Assembly: GCA_016195585.1 (NCBI GenBank)
Contig: JACPZJ010000211.1
Location: 1 to 11,143, forward strand
Reading direction: 5' to 3'
Source: Nitrospirota bacterium
Lineage (GTDB): Bacteria > Nitrospirota > CAKKRA01 > 9FT-COMBO-42-15
Length of the DNA stretch: 11,143 nucleotides
A program made the position numbers and the translations under genes. Below the pieces are notes generated by a model that saw only the letters and a program-made list of their open reading frames with translations, made no database searches and had not been told where the DNA came from. Below, one piece after another: positions 6,138-11,143 of the stretch; the stretch's first letter is position 1; every line of letters begins with the position of its first letter.

Positions 6138-7474
6138 GACAATGATATCCTCCTCTGGTCAACAACATAGATGCTCTTTGGTATGGTTTTGGCATAGTGC
6201 TTTAGCTCTGCCGCTATCTCTGCAACCTGCAGTGCGCTTGATAGATGCCTCTTTTCATTTGTAACCACCGCAATGGAAATGGTCATAATGGGAAAATTCT
6301 GCTTTATATCTTCGCGGTTCACAGATACAATATATCCCCTTTCAAGGTCGTCTTTATTGTAAAATTTTATGATGGATTTATCAAATCTGCTGATTATTTC
6401 ATTGCAGAGGAGGCTTACCTTCTTTGGCTCTGTGATCATCACATAGTCATCGCCGCCGATATGGCCGACAAAATCCTTTTTGTCCCCAAACTCTCCTGCT
6501 ACCGCTTTAATAATATCCGCAGTCTCCTTTATTACCTCGCTTCCCTTGGCATAGCCGTAGGTGTCGCTAAAGGGCTTGAAATTATCAAGGTCAAGGTAAC
6601 AGAAGGCAAATTTCTCTCCGCTCATAATCCTTGATAAGAGCTCCTTTTCTATTGCAAGATTTCCGGGGAGCCTTGTCAGCGGGCTTGCATCAAGATTCAC
6701 CTCCTCCAGCGTCTTTAACCGCTGGGACATCCTTTTAAAGGATTCAGCAAGGTCGCCCACCTCATCCCTTGCATTAATCTTTGGCACATGGTCAAACTTT
6801 CCGGCGCCGATAAATTCTGTTGCCCTCTTTAATTCCTCTATAGATGCAGAGATATTCAGTGTAATAAAGGTTGTAAATATGACGCCCACGATAAGGCTGA
6901 GGAGGCTTAGGATGATAGTGATAGAAAATGCGCGCTCGCCCACCTTATTTACAAGCTGGAGCTTCGTCTCCTGTGAGACCCTTGCCTCATCAGCAAGGCC
7001 CTGCAATAGCCTAAAAAGCTCATCAACCCGAGGCTTCAGCTTTTCCTCAGATATTCTGGCTGCCATGCCGTCCCTTTTCTTTTCAATATGCGCGGCCTCT
7101 TCTCTAAACATCTCTTCATATTCACCATGCAGTTTTATTATATTAGGCATGGGGGCGCTTTCCTTCCCGTAAATAGATTGCAGCCGCAAAATACCCCTTT
7201 TAAATTCCTCGCCCCTTTCTGTAAATATCTTTTTAATAGCAGGGTCTTTAAGGATAAGGTACCTCTTTTCATAGAAGTCCTGCGCAAGGAGGCTGTCCTC
7301 CATGCGCTTTACTGTCTCAATAACAGTAAAGTCCTTTGTTACTATGCTGCTGCTTAAGCCGCTAAGCCTGCCGAGGCTTGAGATTGCATAAGCCGCCACT
7401 ATGATTGTAAATATACCTGTGGCAATATAACCCAGAACGATCTTTTTGCCTATTGTAAGCCTTGCAACGGACAT
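6134..7474 (-). CDS. Membrane HAMP-GGDEF protein with divergent GGDDY motif
   Basis: This 446-residue protein has a signalling receptor layout: membrane segment 1 (about 12-32), a helical extracytoplasmic region (33-182), membrane segment 2 (about 184-206), a HAMP linker (207-260) and a GGDEF-type domain (262-446). GGDEF domains normally make cyclic di-GMP from two GTP. Here the domain opens with LTRLPGN, has the metal-binding strand YLDLDNFK (Asp295), and carries GGDDY at 340-344 instead of GG[D/E]EF. The inhibitory I-site RxxD is DKKD at 331-334, so its arginine is missing. The LPGN...GGDD pattern with a YAKTIPKSIYVVDQRR tail resembles a recurrent GGDEF subfamily; whether it is catalytic cannot be told from sequence. 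The start ATG has GGGAGAG at 7482-7488 and a strong promoter just upstream. Confidence 0.85.
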   Translation of the reverse strand: MSVARLTIGKKIVLGYIATGIFTIIVAAYAISSLGRLSGLSSSIVTKDFTVIETVKRMEDSLLAQDFYEKRYLILKDPAIKKIFTERGEEFKRGILRLQSIYGKESAPMPNIIKLHGEYEEMFREEAAHIEKKRDGMAARISEEKLKPRVDELFRLLQGLADEARVSQETKLQLVNKVGERAFSITIILSLLSLIVGVIFTTFITLNISASIEELKRATEFIGAGKFDHVPKINARDEVGDLAESFKRMSQRLKTLEEVNLDASPLTRLPGNLAIEKELLSRIMSGEKFAFCYLDLDNFKPFSDTYGYAKGSEVIKETADIIKAVAGEFGDKKDFVGHIGGDDYVMITEPKKVSLLCNEIISRFDKSIIKFYNKDDLERGYIVSVNREDIKQNFPIMTISIAVVTNEKRHLSSALQVAEIAAELKHYAKTIPKSIYVVDQRRISLS

Positions 7475-7496
7475 TTTATCACTCTCCCATATCTTA

Positions 7497-7524
7497 ATTG
7501 TAAATGAAAAACGCCATTTGTCAA
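7497..7524 (-). promoter_or_regulatory. Near-consensus sigma70 promoter for the GGDEF-lipoprotein operon
   Basis: On the minus strand a perfect -35 box TTGACA (7519-7524) is followed after 16 bases by TACAAT (7497-7502), one base from TATAAT. Transcription would begin near 7490, giving a leader of about 15 bases that includes the Shine-Dalgarno sequence GGGAGAG (7482-7488) before the ATG at 7474. It lies in the divergent spacer 7475-7609. Confidence 0.65.
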
Positions 7525-7552
7525 ATAAGGAGCAGGCAGAATGTGTAATCCC

Positions 7553-7582
7553 TTGCCAAAACTGTAATTTTTATGGTATGTT
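7553..7582 (+). promoter_or_regulatory. Possible sigma70 promoter for the CNNM-cheR genes
   Basis: TTGCCA (7553-7558, 5 of 6 matches to the -35 consensus) and TATGTT (7577-7582, 4 of 6) are 18 bases apart. A start near 7589 would leave the Shine-Dalgarno GAGGG (7597-7601) and the ATG at 7610 intact. It is weaker than the promoter facing the other way, and the region is AT-rich, so a chance match is possible. Confidence 0.35.
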
Positions 7583-7609
7583 ATATAAATAATATTGAGG
7601 GAAATATTC

Positions 7610-8911
7610 ATGCCTGACAGCTTTTGGCTTGATATTTTTTTAATCCTGATTCTTATCCTGCTAAATGGTTTCTTTTCCGCGGCAGAGTTCGCAATAATCA
7701 GCACCAGAAGGAGCCGCATCAAACAGCTTGCTGAAGAGGGAAATAAAGGCGCGCTTCGGGTTCATAAGCTGCGGAATGAGCCCGAACGTTTTCTTGCCAC
7801 CATTCAGGTAGGAATAACAGTTGTCGGCGCCCTTGCAGGCGCAGTCGGCGGCGCCGCCGCAATTGAGATAATAAAACCACTGCTGCAGCAGGCGCCGTAC
7901 CAATTTATCAGCAGGGCAAGCGAGCCGATTGCCATAGGCATTGTGGTCGTAATAATATCCTACCTTACCCTGATATTAGGGGAGCTTGTTCCAAAATCAC
8001 TCGGCCTGCGATATTCAGAGAGGATAGCATTCTTTACAGCAGGCGCCATAGACCTGCTTTCAAGGGCATCGTCCTATCTTATTAAATTCCTCACATTCAC
8101 AACAAATATTGTTATGCGCCCCTTTGGCAGGGAGAAGGTTCTTGAGCCTTTTGTGTCAGAGGAAGAGGTGAAGCTTATCATCCGCGAGGGAAGGGAGCGC
8201 GGCGTGTTTGACCAGACAGAGCAGGAGCTTATACACAGCATCTTTGAGTTTACGGACACATCTGTAAAAGAGGTTATGGTGCCAAGGCCAAAGATTATTT
8301 CTATTCCTATCAGTATATCTGCAAAGGAGATATTTTATGTTGTATCTGAAAACAGGTTCTCCCGCTATCCTGTGTACAGGAAAAACCTTGACGATATTGT
8401 GGGGATATTAAATGTAAAGGACCTCCTTGAGGCGCTGAAAGATGAAGAGGAGATAAGGGTAAGCGATATCTTAAGGCCTATATATTTTGTCCCTGAGACA
8501 AAGAAGGTGAGCCAGCTTTTAAAGGAGCTGCAGAAGAGAAAGATGCAGATGGCTATTGTTTTGGATGAATACGGCAATGTTGAGGGGCTGATAACTATGG
8601 AGGACCTGTTGGAGGAGATTGTCGGCGAGATAGAGGATGAATACGGGGCGCAGGAGAGGCCTGTGGAGAAACTGGAGAACGGATCCCTTGTGATTGACGC
8701 CTCCCTCTCCATAAGGGACTTAAGGGATCAGCACAGCCTTCCATTTCCTGAATCCGAAAACTATGAGACCCTTGCAGGGTTCATGCTTCACCAGCTTCAG
8801 AAGATACCAAAGGGAGGGGAGATAATACAGCACGGTGATTATAAATTTACCATTGTTGACATGGCAGAGAGAAGGATAGCAAAGGTAAAGGTGGAGAGGG
8901 CGAAGAGATGA
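7610..8911 (+). CDS. CNNM/HlyC-CorC family membrane protein (DUF21-CBS-CorC_HlyC)
   Basis: The 433-residue protein has the three-part CorC/CNNM layout. The N-terminal DUF21 membrane domain (residues about 5-190) has several hydrophobic helices and the conserved FFSAAEFAIIS and LGELVPKSLGLRYSERIA segments. A pair of CBS domains follows (about 220-340: VMVPRPKIISIP, RFSRYPVY, then VLDEYGNVEGLITMEDLLEEIVGEIEDE). A C-terminal CorC_HlyC domain (about 350-428) includes YETLAGFML. Family members are linked to Mg2+/Co2+ efflux and divalent-cation homeostasis, with the CBS pair binding ATP/Mg; the older label hemolysin is not supported as a function. The ATG at 7610 is preferred over an upstream TTG at 7595 because GAGGG (7597-7601) is spaced 8 bases from it. 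The stop overlaps cheR by 4 bp (ATGA). Confidence 0.9.
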   Translation: MPDSFWLDIFLILILILLNGFFSAAEFAIISTRRSRIKQLAEEGNKGALRVHKLRNEPERFLATIQVGITVVGALAGAVGGAAAIEIIKPLLQQAPYQFISRASEPIAIGIVVVIISYLTLILGELVPKSLGLRYSERIAFFTAGAIDLLSRASSYLIKFLTFTTNIVMRPFGREKVLEPFVSEEEVKLIIREGRERGVFDQTEQELIHSIFEFTDTSVKEVMVPRPKIISIPISISAKEIFYVVSENRFSRYPVYRKNLDDIVGILNVKDLLEALKDEEEIRVSDILRPIYFVPETKKVSQLLKELQKRKMQMAIVLDEYGNVEGLITMEDLLEEIVGEIEDEYGAQERPVEKLENGSLVIDASLSIRDLRDQHSLPFPESENYETLAGFMLHQLQKIPKGGEIIQHGDYKFTIVDMAERRIAKVKVERAKR

Positions 8912-9882
8912 TTACTGTAAGCGTACAATCAGATGAGCGCAGCCTGACCCGGATACTTGACAAGCTTTGGTTTGAAAAGGGCTATGACTTCAGGGGCTAT
9001 AAGATATCAAGCATAAAGAGACGCGTTGCAAGGCGGATGGGGTTAAATAATATTGAATCGTATGAGAGGTATATGAACTTCCTTGACTCATCGCCGGCAG
9101 AGTATCATAGGCTGCTTTATGACCTTACCATAAAAGTTACGGGCTTTTTCAGGGACGCCTATCCCTTTTACATATTAAGGGACAGGGTTCTGCCTGACAT
9201 CATTTCTTCACCCCCCTTTAATTCCCCCCTTACTAAGGGGGGACAAAGAGGGGTTATCCCCCTTAGTCCACGAAGCGCAAATCTTGTTCCCCCTCCCTTG
9301 ATGGGAGGGGGCGAGGGGGAGGGTGAAAAAAAAGAGGGTAAAAGAAAGTATTTTCAGGGAAAGGACATGGCTAATGAAATCAGGATATGGTGTCCGGGGT
9401 GCGCAACAGGCGAGGAGCCTTATTCCATCGGCATGCTCCTTTTAGAGACGCTGAAAGAAGATGCAGGCAGGTTAAATATAAAGATATTCGGAACAGATAT
9501 ATGCAAGGATACGTTGGAGAAGGCAAGGCTGGGCGTTTATCATTACTCGTTTATTGAGGTGATGGAAAAAGGCTACAGGGATAATTATTTTATCCCCCAT
9601 GATAATAATTACAGGATAAAATATTGTGTCAGGCAGATGGTGCGATACGGCATCCACAACCTTGTAAATCATCCGCCCATATCGCACCTTGATCTTCTCC
9701 TCTGCAGAAATGTCCTTATATACTTTGACAGGGGCCTTCAGGAGAAGGCCTTCAGGGACTTTTATTATGCCCTGCGGCCAAAGGGGTATCTTGTACTCGG
9801 GAAGTCAGAGGTTATTATCAATGAATTCAGGGATGCCTTCATAGAGATAGACAGGAAGGCAAGGGTCTATCAGAAGATATAG
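8908..9882 (+). CDS. cheR: CheR-type protein-glutamate methyltransferase with repeat-derived insert
   Basis: CheR enzymes transfer methyl groups from S-adenosylmethionine to glutamates of chemoreceptors or related sensors. The 324-residue protein has the N-terminal helical CheR domain (about 8-75), the conserved TGFFRD (78-83), the SAM-binding motif WCPGCATGEEPYS (161-173), the acidic strand IKIFGTDI with Asp197, and LLLCRNVLIYF (263-273). All main motifs are intact. It is about 45-50 residues longer than usual because residues about 101-147, between VLPDIIS and EIRIWCPG, are Gly/Pro-rich and encoded by palindromic DNA repeats. The start ATG overlaps the upstream stop, with GGAGAGGG at 8893-8900. 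No cheB, cheA or receptor gene is seen here; the next gene encodes a membrane sensor with a long coiled coil, a possible partner. Confidence 0.93.
   Translation: MITVSVQSDERSLTRILDKLWFEKGYDFRGYKISSIKRRVARRMGLNNIESYERYMNFLDSSPAEYHRLLYDLTIKVTGFFRDAYPFYILRDRVLPDIISSPPFNSPLTKGGQRGVIPLSPRSANLVPPPLMGGGEGEGEKKEGKRKYFQGKDMANEIRIWCPGCATGEEPYSIGMLLLETLKEDAGRLNIKIFGTDICKDTLEKARLGVYHYSFIEVMEKGYRDNYFIPHDNNYRIKYCVRQMVRYGIHNLVNHPPISHLDLLLCRNVLIYFDRGLQEKAFRDFYYALRPKGYLVLGKSEVIINEFRDAFIEIDRKARVYQKI
9211..9253. repeat. Palindromic repeat unit A inside cheR
   Basis: CCCCCCTTA (9224-9232) and TAAGGGGGG (9234-9242) form a perfect 9-bp inverted repeat around a single C. Outside it, CCCCCCTTT (9211-9219) faces AAAGAGGGG (9245-9253) with one mismatch, giving a nested hairpin. 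A further CCCCCTTAG at 9258-9266 looks like the start of another arm. The unit is translated in frame as PPFNSPLTKGGQRGV, a reading I recognise as typical of this repeat class in bacterial genomes. Confidence 0.85.
9289..9323. repeat. Palindromic repeat unit B inside cheR
   Basis: CCCCCTCCC (9289-9297) and GGGAGGGGG (9303-9311) form a perfect 9-bp stem with a 5-base loop TTGAT. A further GGGGGAGGG at 9315-9323 provides a second partly matching arm. The reading in frame is PPPLMGGGEGEGE. It lies 35 bases after unit A and differs from it in sequence, so two repeat families seem to be joined. Confidence 0.85.
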
Positions 9883-9886
9883 GCAG

Positions 9887-9901
9887 AAAAAAAAAAAAAA
9901 A
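9887..9901 (+). repeat. A15 homopolymer between cheR and the sensor gene
   Basis: Fifteen A residues lie in the 30-bp spacer between the cheR stop (9880-9882) and the next ATG (9913), just before the likely Shine-Dalgarno AAGG at 9900-9903. No hairpin precedes it, so it does not look like an intrinsic terminator. Its exact length is prone to sequencing error or replication slippage. Confidence 0.7.
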
Positions 9902-9912
9902 GGTATAAAAAA

Positions 9913-11143
9913 ATGAAAACAATATTCAGGTCGCTTACAAGAAAGCTGATTTTAATGGGCATCGTAATGGTTATAGCAATTGGCATCTTTATTGCCGCCA
10001 CCTATATACTCACACAGGACATAAAGGGAGATGCCACAAGGATAAACCATGCGGGCAGGTTAAGATACCGCTCCTTTGAGATGGCATGGCTGGCCTCAAC
10101 GATAATTGAGGCAAAGGACATTGAATCAAGGGCGCCCTTTCTTGCAGAGCTCAATCTGGACATGGAGAGATTTGACAAGACAATCACAGATCTAAGAGAC
10201 GGCAGCAGGGATCTTGATATCGGCCCAATGGAATACGAAGATGCATTAACATCGCTGAAGGCCATATCTGATGAGTGGCATACAACCCTGAGGCCAATGC
10301 TATCAGACATGATAAAACTTCCGAGGGAAAAGGCAAGGGCAGCTCAGGAGATATACAATAAAAGGATTGAGGGTTATGTTTATGAAAAGGTGGACAGGCT
10401 TGTAAGCGTGCTGGAGAACGCCTCCAAGAAAAAATTAAGGGATTTTAATCTCTTCAGGCTCTATTCATTCGGCTTCTTTTCCATTGCAACTGTCTTTGTT
10501 ATATTCTATGCAAGAAGGAATATTATTCAACCCGTGCGGCGGCTGAGGGATGCAATAAGGGAGGTTGAAAAGGGAAATTTTGATATTCAGGCCCCTGTGG
10601 CAATAGCGCGGGACAGCGGGGATGAGGTCATACTGCTTACCCATACCTTTAATGATATGGTTAGGGCGCTGAAGGTACAGATTGAAGAGACAGGTATGCT
10701 CATTAAAGGTCTGGATGATAAAAACAAGGAGCTTCTGGAGGCAAATAAGGCGCTCCAGTCATCAAAGGAGCAGATTGAGGTGGCATACGAAGAGGCGCAG
10801 ACACAGAGCGAGGAGCTGGAATCTGCAAATGAGGAATTGCGTATATTAAATGAAGACCTTGACAGGAAGACAAAGGAGCTGCTTGATGTAAACAAGCGCC
10901 TTAAAATAGAGGAAGAGACAGCGGGCAGGATAAAGAATGAGCTTCAGTCCATCTTTGACGGCATACAGGATTCAATTGTATTATTTGATTTAGATTATAA
11001 TATTGTAAAGGCAAATAAGGCATTTATGGAAGGCCTTCATCTCCAGCCAAAGGATCTTGCAGAAAAGAAATGTTTTAATTTATTAAGAAATAGGGATAGC
11101 GCCTGTGATGTATGTGTTGTAAAGGACACATATAATACAGCAA
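9913..11143 (+). CDS. PilJ/NarX-like membrane sensor with HAMP, coiled coil and PAS (5' part)
   Basis: The frame is open from ATG 9913 to the window end (410 complete codons, C-terminus missing). It has membrane segment 1 (about 12-34) and an extracytoplasmic helical domain (35-178) with INHAGRLRYRSFEMA at 44-58, which resembles the P-box of NarX/PilJ-type sensors. Membrane segment 2 (about 181-200) is followed by a HAMP domain (201-255), a long coiled coil (about 258-345) with EELESANEELRILNEDL, and the start of a PAS domain (from about 345) with cysteines at 387, 398 and 401 (CDVC). A sensor histidine kinase is the likeliest full protein, but the kinase part is not in view; a GGDEF or other output is possible. 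The NarX likeness does not prove nitrate sensing. The start has AAGG 9 bases upstream. It follows cheR in the same direction. Confidence 0.8.
   Translation, partial: MKTIFRSLTRKLILMGIVMVIAIGIFIAATYILTQDIKGDATRINHAGRLRYRSFEMAWLASTIIEAKDIESRAPFLAELNLDMERFDKTITDLRDGSRDLDIGPMEYEDALTSLKAISDEWHTTLRPMLSDMIKLPREKARAAQEIYNKRIEGYVYEKVDRLVSVLENASKKKLRDFNLFRLYSFGFFSIATVFVIFYARRNIIQPVRRLRDAIREVEKGNFDIQAPVAIARDSGDEVILLTHTFNDMVRALKVQIEETGMLIKGLDDKNKELLEANKALQSSKEQIEVAYEEAQTQSEELESANEELRILNEDLDRKTKELLDVNKRLKIEEETAGRIKNELQSIFDGIQDSIVLFDLDYNIVKANKAFMEGLHLQPKDLAEKKCFNLLRNRDSACDVCVVKDTYNTA

Noticed and set aside
6245..6634. Plus-strand 129-residue open frame
   Set aside because: It lies entirely antisense to the well-supported GGDEF gene and shows no recognisable domain.
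7595..7609. TTG start adding five residues to the CNNM protein
   Set aside because: No ribosome site precedes it, while GAGGG is ideally placed for the ATG at 7610, and the family N-terminus fits the ATG.
9208..9330. CRISPR array or intrinsic terminator in the GC-rich cheR segment
   Set aside because: There are no regularly spaced direct repeats with unique spacers, and the hairpins lie inside an intact open frame without a U tract.

Overview
The window comes from a Gram-negative bacterium of moderate GC content, with many AGG/AGA arginine codons. A Nitrospirota- or Deltaproteobacteria-like lineage is the best guess. The guess rests on three things: an ATP synthase operon with separate b' and b subunits whose b subunit carries a signal-peptide-like N-terminus, short palindromic repeats of a kind common in genomes of those groups, and a GGDEF subfamily (LPGN...GGDD[F/Y]) I associate with them. 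The phylum is inferred, not shown.

Region 1 (1-5649, + strand) is the F1Fo ATP synthase operon in the order b' (3' end only) - b (atpF) - delta (atpH) - alpha (atpA) - gamma (atpG) - beta (atpD) - epsilon (atpC). The catalytic subunits alpha and beta look intact. Two genes carry lesions as written. The b' remnant has an in-frame TAG at 21-23, and atpG has one extra G in the run 3281-3284 that shifts the frame; removing it restores a normal 287-residue gamma subunit. The spacers on both sides of atpG hold repeats: a 71-bp imperfect palindrome upstream and an 8-bp tandem repeat downstream.

Region 2 (5655-7474, - strand) is a two-gene operon convergent with atpC. A near-consensus sigma70 promoter (7497-7524) precedes a membrane HAMP-GGDEF protein with a divergent GGDDY active-site motif. 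This overlaps by 4 bp a small BamD/YbgF-like lipoprotein with a GTG start.

Region 3 (7610-11143, + strand) runs divergently: a CNNM/HlyC-CorC family membrane protein (DUF21 + CBS pair + CorC_HlyC), then a CheR-type methyltransferase overlapping it by 4 bp. After a 15-A tract comes a PilJ/NarX-like sensor protein (TM-PilJ-TM-HAMP-coiled coil-PAS) cut by the window end. The most unusual sequence feature is inside cheR: about 45 codons made of GC-rich palindromic repeat units, translated in frame and placed between the N-terminal domain and the SAM-binding motif.

Taken together, a housekeeping energy operon is followed by a small accessory group for envelope sensing and signalling. I found no tRNA, rRNA, CRISPR array, transposase or phage gene. 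I see no clearly new multi-gene system; the notable signals are repeat invasion of coding and intergenic sequence and the possible CheR-sensor pairing.
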